Shown: positions 27,316 through 35,679 of the stretch, piece by piece | How the letters are laid out: each line of letters starts with the position of its first letter | Position numbering within the stretch: position 1 is the stretch's first letter | Source: Saprospiraceae bacterium | Lineage (GTDB): Bacteria; Bacteroidota; Bacteroidia; Chitinophagales; Saprospiraceae | NCBI GenBank assembly: GCA_016720635.1 | Contig: JADKKF010000024.1 | Span: forward strand, 186,001-250,000 | Reading direction: 5' to 3' | DNA length: 64,000 nt | The notes under the pieces: model-generated | The model's database searches: none | What the model was told of the DNA's origin: nothing | Seen by the model: the letters and a program-made list of their open reading frames with translations, nothing else | Position numbers and translations under genes: made by a program

Positions 27316-28621
27316 TCAAGAATTTATGTATAAAATAATATAAAATCAGCCCCAATCCTAAGACTATCAGTCCTGCCACGGCTTGGACTGGCTTTTCCAC
27401 CAAGGTTGATATCAAAAACCAAAGGCTAATCAGTATGAAAATAATCGGTGTAATCGGATATCCAGGCACAGTATAATTGCTAAGTTTTGGCACTTTTCTT
27501 TGCCTAAATACGAATATGGCAATAGCCGCCATCATCAGAAATATCCAGTCGATAAACGTGACATAGGTAATCAAATTATTAAAGGTCCCCCAGAATAACA
27601 ACAAAACTATCGACCATCCAGATTGTATCAATATGGCCACATGGGGCGTTTTGTACTTGGGATGAATCGAAGCTAATTGCTTGAAAAAGATGCCATCCTT
27701 TGCCATTGCATAATATATCCTAGGTGCCGTCATCGTATATATGCTCATGGTTCCAAATGTCGATAAAACAATCAAACAAGCAACCAAAAAAGATGCACCA
27801 GACCAAACCTGACTCAATGCATCGGTGGCTACTGCCTTCGACACCATCAATCTTTCTAAAGACAATATCTTAACGTAGGCGATATTGGCCAATATATAGA
27901 TGACGATCACGATAATGGATCCTAGTATCATAGCTCGTGGCACTTTATTCGCTGCATCGGGAGCCTCCCCTGCAAGTGATGCCGTGTGGTGCCATCCGCC
28001 ATATGACCACAACACTCCAATCAAGGCCGTCGAACACGCAGTCGCAATGTCAGTTACTGGTAGCGTTGTATCTTCAGGAAATACGGGTGCGGTCCCCCAA
28101 AATATCCCCAAAACGATGATTAGAAATATACCAATCAATTTAGCACTCGTAAATATGTTAGAGATGAGCTGCCCCACCTGAACCCCACGGATATTGAATA
28201 TCGTCAGAAGGACAATAACGATACTACCCAAAATCTGATCCGAGATCAACTCTAAGCCTGGAAATATTTTTTTGGCATACAAACAAAATGCCACAGCCAA
28301 GGCCGCAATGGAGCCTGACGTTACCACCAATAACATGACCCATCCATACAGAAAACCCACCAAATCACCAAATGCCTCCCGTATATACACATAAACCCCT
28401 CCCGCCTTTGGAAACATTGCCCCTAGCTCTCCATATGTCAGAGCCCCCGTCAGAGATATTATCCCACCTAGCGTCCATATCCCTATGATCCACCAGACGT
28501 TAGGGAGTTCACTAGCGATATCCGAGGGCGTCAAAAAGATACCGCTGCCTATAGAAGCCCCTACAGCGACCATCGTGAGGCCATACAATGTCATTTTTCG
28601 CCTTAATTCATCGTTTTCCAT
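27299..28621 (-). CDS. APC-family amino-acid permease
   Basis: A 440-residue inner-membrane transporter with about 12 helices. The N-terminal MVAVGASIGSGIFLTPSDIA is the unwound first helix that binds the amino-acid backbone. GGVYVYIREAFGDLVGFLYGW and SYGGWHHTASLAGEAPDA are further APC signatures. It resembles the LAT/YfnA-like branch, but the substrate is not predictable. The C-terminus reaches into the end of the convergent TraB/GumN gene. Confidence 0.9.
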   Translation of the reverse strand: MENDELRRKMTLYGLTMVAVGASIGSGIFLTPSDIASELPNVWWIIGIWTLGGIISLTGALTYGELGAMFPKAGGVYVYIREAFGDLVGFLYGWVMLLVVTSGSIAALAVAFCLYAKKIFPGLELISDQILGSIVIVLLTIFNIRGVQVGQLISNIFTSAKLIGIFLIIVLGIFWGTAPVFPEDTTLPVTDIATACSTALIGVLWSYGGWHHTASLAGEAPDAANKVPRAMILGSIIVIVIYILANIAYVKILSLERLMVSKAVATDALSQVWSGASFLVACLIVLSTFGTMSIYTMTAPRIYYAMAKDGIFFKQLASIHPKYKTPHVAILIQSGWSIVLLLFWGTFNNLITYVTFIDWIFLMMAAIAIFVFRQRKVPKLSNYTVPGYPITPIIFILISLWFLISTLVEKPVQAVAGLIVLGLGLILYYFIHKFLTKERD

Positions 28622-28713
28622 ATCCGTTTCGTTTTGTCTATATTGTTATCTCTACAAATCACATTATTATTTAATGCGCTAAATATCCACAAATTTTCAG
28701 AACTTTGTACTTC

Positions 28714-28721
28714 TAAATTTG
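28714..28721 (+). promoter_or_regulatory. Candidate -7 element very close to the hydroxylase start
   Basis: TAAATTTG matches TAnnTTTG and ends only 7 bp before the ATG at 28729. If it is real, the transcript would start at or next to the start codon, giving a leaderless mRNA. No TTTG at the usual distance is visible. Confidence 0.3.
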
Positions 28722-28728
28722 CCACAAG

Positions 28729-29598
28729 ATGGACATCGCTGGAGAAAATATATTATTGCTGATCTATACGCCACTATTTTTAATTACAATAATTTTAGAA
28801 TTGGTCCTTTCCAATTTTCAAAATTTACGTATTTACACGCTAAAAGAAACCCTTACCACAGCCTATATTTCTATAATAAACCTGGTCTTGGACGTCGGTT
28901 TGCGTGGGTTTTACTTCCTAGTACTCGGTTACTTGGCACAATGGTCGTTTTTTACCATCACCAATCCATATATTTACTGGATTTCATTGTTATTTTTGGT
29001 GGATTTTATGTTTTGGTGCATGCATAGCGTGGATCATCACGTGCGCTTATTTTGGGCAGTACACGTGACCCATCACTCTAGCCAAGAGTTCAACGTGAGC
29101 GTTGGTTTCAGGAGCAGCGTATTTCAGCCTTTGTATCGATTCATTTATTTTATTCCATTGGTATTCTTAGGGTTCCAGCCAGCACATATTTTCTTCATGT
29201 ATTCCGCCACGCAGTTTTATGGCATTTTGATACATACACAGTTCGTAGGAAAGCTCGGGATTCTCGACCATATATTCGCTACTCCTAGCAATCACCGTGT
29301 GCACCATGGCGCCAATATTCCTTATCTAGACCGCAATATGGGGATGACTTTTATCATTTGGGACAAAATATTTGGTACTTACGCTGAAGAAATCGAACCA
29401 GTAATCTATGGCCTCACTAAACCACTAGATCAACCCCACCACCCCGTAAAAATCGTTTTTCACGAATGGGAAGCGATGTGGTACGACGTCAAACATGCGC
29501 CTAATTTCCGAGCAAAATTGATGTATATCTTTGGGCCTCCGGGTTGGAGCCACGATGGAAGCAGGTTAACCTCTGCACAACTCCGGGCTAAATCCTAA
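28729..29598 (+). CDS. Sterol desaturase / fatty acid hydroxylase family protein
   Basis: A 289-residue integral membrane di-iron enzyme. Three histidine clusters are visible: HSVDHH, HVTHHSS and NHRVHHG, arranged as in the superfamily. Four hydrophobic segments surround them, and DRNMGMTFIIWDKIFGTY is a common C-terminal motif. The substrate (fatty acid, sterol, carotenoid or hopanoid-like lipid) cannot be assigned. The next 3' feature is GC-rich element copy C, 12 nt after the stop. Confidence 0.9.
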   Translation: MDIAGENILLLIYTPLFLITIILELVLSNFQNLRIYTLKETLTTAYISIINLVLDVGLRGFYFLVLGYLAQWSFFTITNPYIYWISLLFLVDFMFWCMHSVDHHVRLFWAVHVTHHSSQEFNVSVGFRSSVFQPLYRFIYFIPLVFLGFQPAHIFFMYSATQFYGILIHTQFVGKLGILDHIFATPSNHRVHHGANIPYLDRNMGMTFIIWDKIFGTYAEEIEPVIYGLTKPLDQPHHPVKIVFHEWEAMWYDVKHAPNFRAKLMYIFGPPGWSHDGSRLTSAQLRAKS

Positions 29599-29604
29599 TT
29601 TTAT

Positions 29605-29786
29605 AATTTTTGGGGTGTCACCCTCCCTCGCTAAAGGCGAGATCGGGTCGAGCCCTCCAGGACTTCACTGCGTTTCGGTATGGATTTGCCATTGTATGTC
29701 AAAATCCACACTCAACCAAGGTTGATCCTTACGACCTCTGACACGTCTGGGTTTGAATGATTATCAGTTAAGAACCCCAAAAAATT
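29605..29786 (+). repeat. GC-rich 3'-end element, copy C, with inverted ends
   Basis: The core runs from GGGGTGTCACCCTCC (29612) to TGACACGTCTGGGTTT (about 29754). It contains hairpins CTCGC/GCGAG (29627-29641) and TCAACC/GGTTGA (29712-29725). It shares GGCGAGATCGGGTCG with copy A and GACTTCACTxCGTTTCGGT with copy E. Outside the core, AATTTTTGGGGT at the left and ACCCCAAAAAATT at the right form an imperfect inverted pair. Confidence 0.75.
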
Positions 29787-29810
29787 TTATTTAAATTAAA
29801 ATTTGGTCCG

Positions 29811-29876
29811 CCCCCCCCCCCATTTTCCCTTTTTAAAATTTTTTTAATCTCAAATGGTCAACCCCCCCGGGGGGGG
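29811..29876. other. C11 run and C7G8 block
   Basis: An uninterrupted run of 11 C (29811-29821) is followed 40 bp later by seven C directly joined to eight G (29862-29876). Such runs stand out strongly in this AT-rich DNA. No gene covers them. They may be real structured DNA, or places where base calling or assembly is unreliable. The rest of 29787-30040 holds nothing I recognise. Confidence 0.7.
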
Positions 29877-30040
29877 TAATTCGCACAATTTCTTCTTTTC
29901 CTTACCAATGTACCCAACAACCCCGTTTACTTTCACCCAATTATTTATTTGATTTTCGAGAATAACCAGTCACCACATTGCCAATTTTAAAAAAGTTGAT
30001 ATTTTTTTCATATTTACAAATAATATATATTAATTTTTTA

Positions 30041-30048
30041 TATTTTTG
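30041..30048 (+). promoter_or_regulatory. Candidate -7 element for the GCDS-repeat protein
   Basis: TATTTTTG matches TAnnTTTG, 19 bp before the chosen ATG at 30068. This supports the 30068 start over the upstream in-frame ATG at 29978, which would place the promoter inside the gene. Confidence 0.4.
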
Positions 30049-30067
30049 TGCATTAAAAATAATTGTT

Positions 30068-32914
30068 ATGAACTGCTTATACAAAGTGTTATTCCTATTC
30101 TTGCTATTTTCTAATTCTGCTTTTGGAGCTCATATTGTTGGAGGCGAAGCAACTTACAAGTGTATTGCAACGGATTCAGTTTTAAAGACCTCTACGTTCA
30201 CGGTTACATATACCATTTATAGGGATGATATCGGCAATGGTGCTGCTTTCGATTTTCCAGCTAGATTTGGAGTTTTTGAAAAACAGCCTTCTAGTTCTAT
30301 TTGGTCTTATTTAGAAACTAAAACAGCCCCACCAACCGACATTGGATTCGTAAGCTACGGAGATCCATGTGTGGTCATTCCGCCCAATATTCGAATCGAA
30401 AAAGCAACCTATAATTTTAATGTTACTTTGCCTTGGAGTCAAACCACTTATCGAATAGTTTACCAAAGATGTTGTCGAAACAACACTATTTCAAATATTA
30501 TAACTCCAGGAGTGATGGGTTTTGCTTTGGATGTGGAGATTAAGGGCAATGCTATATCTACATGCAATAATAGCCCTTCCTTTAATAAGTTTCCTCCGAT
30601 TTTAGTATGCAATCAAAAACCCCTAAATTTTGATCATTCTGCCACGGACATAGACGGCGACTCTTTAGTCTATGAGTTTTGTGTTCCATACCATGCTGGA
30701 GGCCCCGTAGGATCCACAGTTCCTGGCAGTCCAAATGCATGCGATGGTGTGACACCAGATCCATTTAATTGTCCTCCTCCATATCCAGATGTTACTTTTT
30801 CAGGCATTTATTCTGTGGCAAATCCCATGGGAGGTGCTCCTCAAGTTAAAATTAATTCTAGTTCAGGACAATTCTCAGGGGTGCCTAATACATTAGGACA
30901 GTTCTTGGTAGCAGTCTGCGCCAAAGAGTATAGGAATGGAGTACAAATAGGAGCTATTCGTAGAGAATTCCAATTTAATGTAGTCAATTGCATTGGTATA
31001 TCTTCGAATCAAACTTTTTCCATTTGTCCAGGTGATTCTGTGGTCGTTAACGATACCATTTATAAGCTTCCTGGTGAATACACACAAAGCTTTCAATCTG
31101 TTTTTGGATGTGACAGCACCTTGAATATAAAAGTCATATCTTTGAATCCAACAGCTGATACCCTCCAGTTTGGAAAATGTGATAGGGATTCCGTATTGGT
31201 GAATAATATTTATTATCATACAACAGGAATCTTTACCCAAAAATTTGTAAATTCAGTTGGTTGCGATAGTATTTTAACCATAAAGATTAATGAGCTGAGG
31301 CCTACCTTTGATAGCATCCACGTCGCAAAATGTGAAGGCGACTCCATCATAGTAAATGGTATCTTCTACAATTCCTCTGGACTATACACACAAAAATTTG
31401 TAAATGCACTCGGTTGTGACAGTATTTTAACCATTTCCGTGAACATACTAAAAAAATCTAGCGGTACTCTTAATTTTCAGATTTGTCAAGGAGAAATAGC
31501 TTTAGTTAATGGAATAGAATACACAAGCCCTGGTGAATATTTTCAGACATTACAAAATCAAAACGGTTGCGACAGTACTTTAAGAATTAGGGTAAATAAA
31601 GGTACGGCATTCGATATCAAGAAAACCCTTTCACTATGCGACACCATTCCTGTAGTGATAAATGGACAGAATTATACTCAGCCAGGCGAATACGTTTTTA
31701 ATTTTCTAACAGTCAATGGTTGCGACAGCATTATTACATATACCATACTACCTTGCAATCAGAATATCATTTATGATTTTGAAAATTGCGATGCCATGGT
31801 CCTTGCAAATAGTATGGTTTATGATGAATTTACCCCAAGATATATAAGTCAATTGGATTGTGGTTCTATCCAAGCTTCTAATGTTTTTAGAACCAACCCG
31901 CAAATGAACAAACATTCTTGCACCGAAGGCCAAAATAGCACTGTCACGATGTGTGTAAGCGCTTCTACTTCCTGCGATTATGAAACTCCAGACGTAACGC
32001 CCATCACTTTTGAAGTTTTATTAAAACCAAATGATCAAGGGCGAATTTCATTGAACCATATCATATTTCATCAAAAAGCACCCACTCGTTTTAGTTGGAT
32101 TGGTGGATTGACAGCGGACAATAACTATCCTACAAAGTACGGTATTCGTATCTACAAAAATAATGTCCTGGCATTTGAAAAAAGAGAAATTCCAACGACC
32201 CGAGATTGGACCAAAGAGAAATACGACCTATATGACGATAGTTTGTTTGTAGTTTCAGATTCTACTTTGTTTAGGATTGAGTTGCTCCCATATTGCCCAG
32301 CTGGCGTAAGGTCTAGTGTGTCGGCCTGGGATATAGACAATCTTTCCGTTTACTTTTCGTGTAGAGAAATACAAAGCCGAATGTTTAGTGGGAAGGTTGA
32401 AAACTCCACTGAAGGGTTATCAAATGTCACAATGAGGAGAATACATAACAACTCTATTCTTGTTACCACTACAGTCCAAAATGGTACTTTTATGTTTCCA
32501 AAAAATAAATTGGATCTAGAATATACCCTTGGTGCAACCAGTAACGATAGTATCCTTTATGGAATCTCAGTCCAAGACTTGTTGCTCTTGCAAAAGCATA
32601 TCCTTGGTTCGGAAAGATTCACTAATCCACTTCAATATTTGGCAGCTGATATAAATAATGATCAGGTGATCACGGTAAGCGATTTGGTGGAATTGAAAAA
32701 GGTCCTATTGCGTGTCCAAAACCAATTCAAGAAAAGCGATAGCTGGTTATTTTTAGATATGAAATCTGTCAAAGAAATCACAAACCCGTGGGATATAAAG
32801 CGTCAAATCTTTATACCCAAAGGAAACAGAGACTTACTCAATTTAGATTTTCTAGCCTTAAAAGTAGGTGATATAAATGGCGCACTAGAGTTGTGGCGAA
32901 AGATAAAAAATTAG
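30068..32914 (+). CDS. Large secreted protein with GCDS repeats and dockerin-like end
   Basis: A 948-residue protein counted from ATG 30068, where MNCLYKVLFLFLLFSNSAFG is a good signal peptide. The mature N-terminus AHIVGGEATYKC heads a domain often seen in Bacteroidota gliding/T9SS surface proteins. Next come about five 48-60-residue repeats (31010-31750) with the pattern C.GDS..VN...Y...G.YTQ.F....GCDS. A beta-rich region follows, then a carboxypeptidase-regulatory-like segment and a dockerin-like pair of EF hands (ISVQDLLLLQKHILGS and AADINNDQVITVSDLVEL). The protein stops just after GDINGAL and has no recognisable T9SS sorting domain, unlike the 2075-residue protein, which shares the same EF-hand module. 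Function unknown. Confidence 0.8.
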   Translation: MNCLYKVLFLFLLFSNSAFGAHIVGGEATYKCIATDSVLKTSTFTVTYTIYRDDIGNGAAFDFPARFGVFEKQPSSSIWSYLETKTAPPTDIGFVSYGDPCVVIPPNIRIEKATYNFNVTLPWSQTTYRIVYQRCCRNNTISNIITPGVMGFALDVEIKGNAISTCNNSPSFNKFPPILVCNQKPLNFDHSATDIDGDSLVYEFCVPYHAGGPVGSTVPGSPNACDGVTPDPFNCPPPYPDVTFSGIYSVANPMGGAPQVKINSSSGQFSGVPNTLGQFLVAVCAKEYRNGVQIGAIRREFQFNVVNCIGISSNQTFSICPGDSVVVNDTIYKLPGEYTQSFQSVFGCDSTLNIKVISLNPTADTLQFGKCDRDSVLVNNIYYHTTGIFTQKFVNSVGCDSILTIKINELRPTFDSIHVAKCEGDSIIVNGIFYNSSGLYTQKFVNALGCDSILTISVNILKKSSGTLNFQICQGEIALVNGIEYTSPGEYFQTLQNQNGCDSTLRIRVNKGTAFDIKKTLSLCDTIPVVINGQNYTQPGEYVFNFLTVNGCDSIITYTILPCNQNIIYDFENCDAMVLANSMVYDEFTPRYISQLDCGSIQASNVFRTNPQMNKHSCTEGQNSTVTMCVSASTSCDYETPDVTPITFEVLLKPNDQGRISLNHIIFHQKAPTRFSWIGGLTADNNYPTKYGIRIYKNNVLAFEKREIPTTRDWTKEKYDLYDDSLFVVSDSTLFRIELLPYCPAGVRSSVSAWDIDNLSVYFSCREIQSRMFSGKVENSTEGLSNVTMRRIHNNSILVTTTVQNGTFMFPKNKLDLEYTLGATSNDSILYGISVQDLLLLQKHILGSERFTNPLQYLAADINNDQVITVSDLVELKKVLLRVQNQFKKSDSWLFLDMKSVKEITNPWDIKRQIFIPKGNRDLLNLDFLALKVGDINGALELWRKIKN

Positions 32915-33079
32915 AAACTTTAAATAAATAAATCCAAGTGGTGAAATAGTTTTTTAGCACAAAAAATGCATGATGGGTATATAAAACAAAATTCCACACG
33001 TCATTTTTTCCGAGATGGTTATTTTTTATATGCCATTCAATTATAATGATATCTTTCGGAAGATAAACAACTGTCCTCG
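32915..33079. other. Non-coding 3' region without recognised features
   Basis: AT-rich DNA between the GCDS-repeat gene and the terminator at 33080. I see no gene and no remnant of a sorting domain in any frame. Confidence 0.4.
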
Positions 33080-33114
33080 AAAAGCCCAAAGCCATAAGTC
33101 CTTTGGGCTTTTTT
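33080..33114 (+). terminator. Hairpin terminator
   Basis: AAAAGCCCAAAG pairs with CTTTGGGCTTTT across a 9-nt loop, followed by more T. It fits a plus-strand intrinsic terminator, 165 nt after the GCDS-repeat gene. It also separates that gene from the convergent 223-residue gene. Confidence 0.8.
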
Positions 33115-33254
33115 GATTTTCAACTTCATGAAATTAATATCTTGGGAATACCTTGTATTAGCGTTTGTTTTCACCCACAATTAGGTGAGGGCTAAGGTGT
33201 AATTGAATTCAAATCTTTAACGTAAGAACCGAATGATTCACATACCCACTATAG

Positions 33255-33926
33255 CTATTGCGATTTCTTTTTCTTGAATTTTCCTTCCTTCCAGGCTTGG
33301 AAGAAATCTTTCCACGCGAATATATTAAATATCTGCTGTGGCTTTTGCTGTCCGTAATAATAGTAGGAATCGGCTTTTTGTCGCATGGTGAGGTTGGAGG
33401 CTTCTCCCCCATCGGTTTTTAGACCCTTATTAACCCTTTCCATATTTTCAGCCGAAAGGTTTCGCTCCGCTATCGATTGGAGTTCATTGTGTACCTCCAT
33501 GGCTAGAAAATCATCTTTAAAATAATGTTTGCTAGGTAGCGCGTAAATCACTGTTACTGGTAGATTGATTACGTCCCGAGTCATGTATTGATACATGGTA
33601 TAAAACTGGCTTCGTATGGTGTCTGGTATTCTGTAGGAAGCATCCTTGAAACCAACACACGAAAAATCCAATACCTCGCCTTTTTTAGCGACGATGGTAA
33701 AGAATCCATCGGCTGATGCGTAGGTTGCTCTTGAAGTCCCCCTTACCACTATGGTGGTATATGGCACGGGTACCAGATTTTTGCGCTCTTCGGTGACGAT
33801 CAAACCACTGAATTGGATGATGCTGGTATCGATTACCTGTGCATGCAAATTAGTAGCACCCAAAGCAGCGATTACAAAAAAAACGTATCTGAATATAAGA
33901 TTTTTGGAGATATTCAAATTCATCAA
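33255..33926 (-). CDS. Secreted carboxypeptidase-regulatory-like domain protein
   Basis: A 223-residue exported protein. The signal peptide runs to about LGATNLHAQ. Residues about 35-110 (FSGLIVTEERKNLVPVPYTTIVV...GFFTIVAKKGEVLDFSCVGF) resemble the carboxypeptidase regulatory-like beta-sandwich that often starts TonB-dependent receptors. Here no barrel follows, so it is a stand-alone protein. The C-terminal half is helical, polar and ends in a Lys-rich tail. Two adjacent ATG codons open the gene; either is possible. Function unknown. Confidence 0.75.
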   Translation of the reverse strand: MMNLNISKNLIFRYVFFVIAALGATNLHAQVIDTSIIQFSGLIVTEERKNLVPVPYTTIVVRGTSRATYASADGFFTIVAKKGEVLDFSCVGFKDASYRIPDTIRSQFYTMYQYMTRDVINLPVTVIYALPSKHYFKDDFLAMEVHNELQSIAERNLSAENMERVNKGLKTDGGEASNLTMRQKADSYYYYGQQKPQQIFNIFAWKDFFQAWKEGKFKKKKSQ

Positions 33927-34051
33927 ATCTTTAGTTTATTGATTAAAAATTTAAAGACGAAAGGTACGTAATAATAGTTTCGATTTTAAGTAAATTTAAC
34001 ATTAATATATTAAAAATAGATCATTATTGAGGACTTTTAATTAAGATTTTT

Positions 34052-34059
34052 TATATTTA
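34052..34059 (+). promoter_or_regulatory. Candidate promoter for the M43 peptidase pair
   Basis: TATATTTA resembles TAnnTTTG, with TTG at 34027-34029, a gap of 22 nt, close to the usual 19-21. It lies about 57 bp before the ATG at 34117. Confidence 0.35.
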
Positions 34060-34116
34060 CACGGTTAGACACAATACATTTCACCCTATTAACAATATTT
34101 TATACTTTTATTTGGC

Positions 34117-35678
34117 ATGAAAAATAGACTTATCCAAACTTTTATAGCAATATTATGCACTTTACCATTTTTTAACAAGATCCACGCCCAAGCGAAGATC
34201 ATCTGTGGGACCCATGATCTTGAAGAATTAGACAAAAGGCAGACTGAAAACATGGAGTTTTTAGCTAGAAATCCATTACAGCAAAGAGCTCCTATTTATA
34301 TTCCAATAGCAATACACCTAGTGGGCGACAACAATGGTGCTGGGAGAGTGAGCGAATACAAGGTCATCGAACAAATGAACCAATTGTATAAGGATTATGT
34401 GAAGATGGGAGCCATTTTTTATTTAAGGGATTCTACTTTTTATTACGTAAATAGCACAAGAATTTACAATACGCCAGAAACTTCTGTCAGTGTGGATTCT
34501 ATGAATCGCCTTAAGAAAGGAAATTGTATCAATGTTTTGTATCTAAAACTGCGACGCCTCCTAGTGCATCTAGTATAGGTACGACTTTAGGGTATTATTC
34601 TCCTACTTACGATTATTTGGTGGTCAGAATTGATCAAATCAATAAATATTCAGGCACCTTATCCCATGAACTTGGTCACTTTTTCTCACTTCCTCATACA
34701 TTCAGAGGGTGGGATTTTGAACCTTGGGATCAAGCAACACATGGCACCACTGTTACAGCACTTTCTCCAGGCGGTGTACCTAACGAAAGAGTGAATGGCG
34801 GAATGGGCTTCAACTGTACTGGCACTTCAGAGGCCAACAGAGGTGGAGACAGAATTTGTGATACCCCTCCAGATTATAATTTTGGTTTTGGGTGGACTGG
34901 TTGTTCAGAATTCACCACAGTAGTAAATGACCCAGCAGGTGTGAGAATTGACCCGCAAGAAAATAATATGATGGGATATTTTATTGGTTGTGCTTCATAT
35001 ATCTTCACAGATGACCAAAGCGCTTTGAAAGTAGCTGATTACAATTCATCAAGAAGAAACTATTTACGAACTTACAGAAGAACGCCAAATACAAATACCA
35101 TTTCCACCGCACCTAATTTGGTATTTCCTATCAATCAAGAATTGGTAGATCCTTATAATGACATTACTTTGCGTTGGGATCCAGTACCTAATGCTGGTTT
35201 TTATGTAGTAGAACTATCAAGATCATCTTCTATGGACGTGGATTACAAAGTTTATACCACCAAAAATCCATTTCTTAGATTAACCAATCTTTTATCCAAT
35301 AGGCCTGATTATAGATGGAGAGTTACTCCTTATAATGAAGCTTACTTTGATGTAGTTTCTAGCCCAATACAGCGATTCAAGACTGGTATTGTGAATTCTG
35401 TATCTCAAATCGAAGAGATCAGTTATATGGATATCGTTCCCAATCCCACATCACTAGGAGATAATATTGAGATTTGGATGAATAATCTTGCCAATTTTCA
35501 AGGAAATATTAGCATATTGAATGCCGCAGGTGTTAAAGTCTTTGAAAAAGCCAACCAATCTTTCAACAAAGGCGATGATAAAATCTCCATACCCTCCGAC
35601 AAAATGGCGAAGGGTCTATACTTTTTGAATATCAATACAACCGAAGGTATCATTACGAAAAAATTAATTTTACAATAA
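34117..35678 (+). pseudogene. M43-like (pappalysin-type) metallopeptidase with T9SS domain, one frameshift
   Basis: The first frame (34117-34578) gives a signal peptide ending IHAQ and a propeptide-like region to CINVLYLK. The second frame continues TATPPSASSIGTTLGYYSP and includes the zinc motif HELGHFFSLPH, the Met-turn-like NNMMGYFIG, an fn3-like domain (LRWDPVPNAGFYVVEL) and a type A sorting domain (DIVPNPTSLGDNIEIW to LILQ). One missing A in the run at about 34547-34550 would explain the shift. The downstream gene is an intact paralogue in which the same region reads through. A real mutation and a base-calling slip both remain possible. Confidence 0.75.
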
Positions 35679-35679
35679 A

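Noticed and set aside
29978..30067. Upstream start at ATG 29978 for the GCDS-repeat protein
   Set aside because: It would add 30 residues in front of a complete signal peptide and place the likely -7 element (30041-30048) inside the gene.
31010..31750. Regular repeats resembling a CRISPR array
   Set aside because: The repeats are in frame, encode a conserved protein motif and differ in sequence; there are no identical short repeats with unique spacers and no cas genes.
34530..34560. Programmed ribosomal frameshift in the M43 gene
   Set aside because: The A-run is only four bases and there is no obvious downstream stem or internal Shine-Dalgarno-like sequence; a simple indel is more likely.
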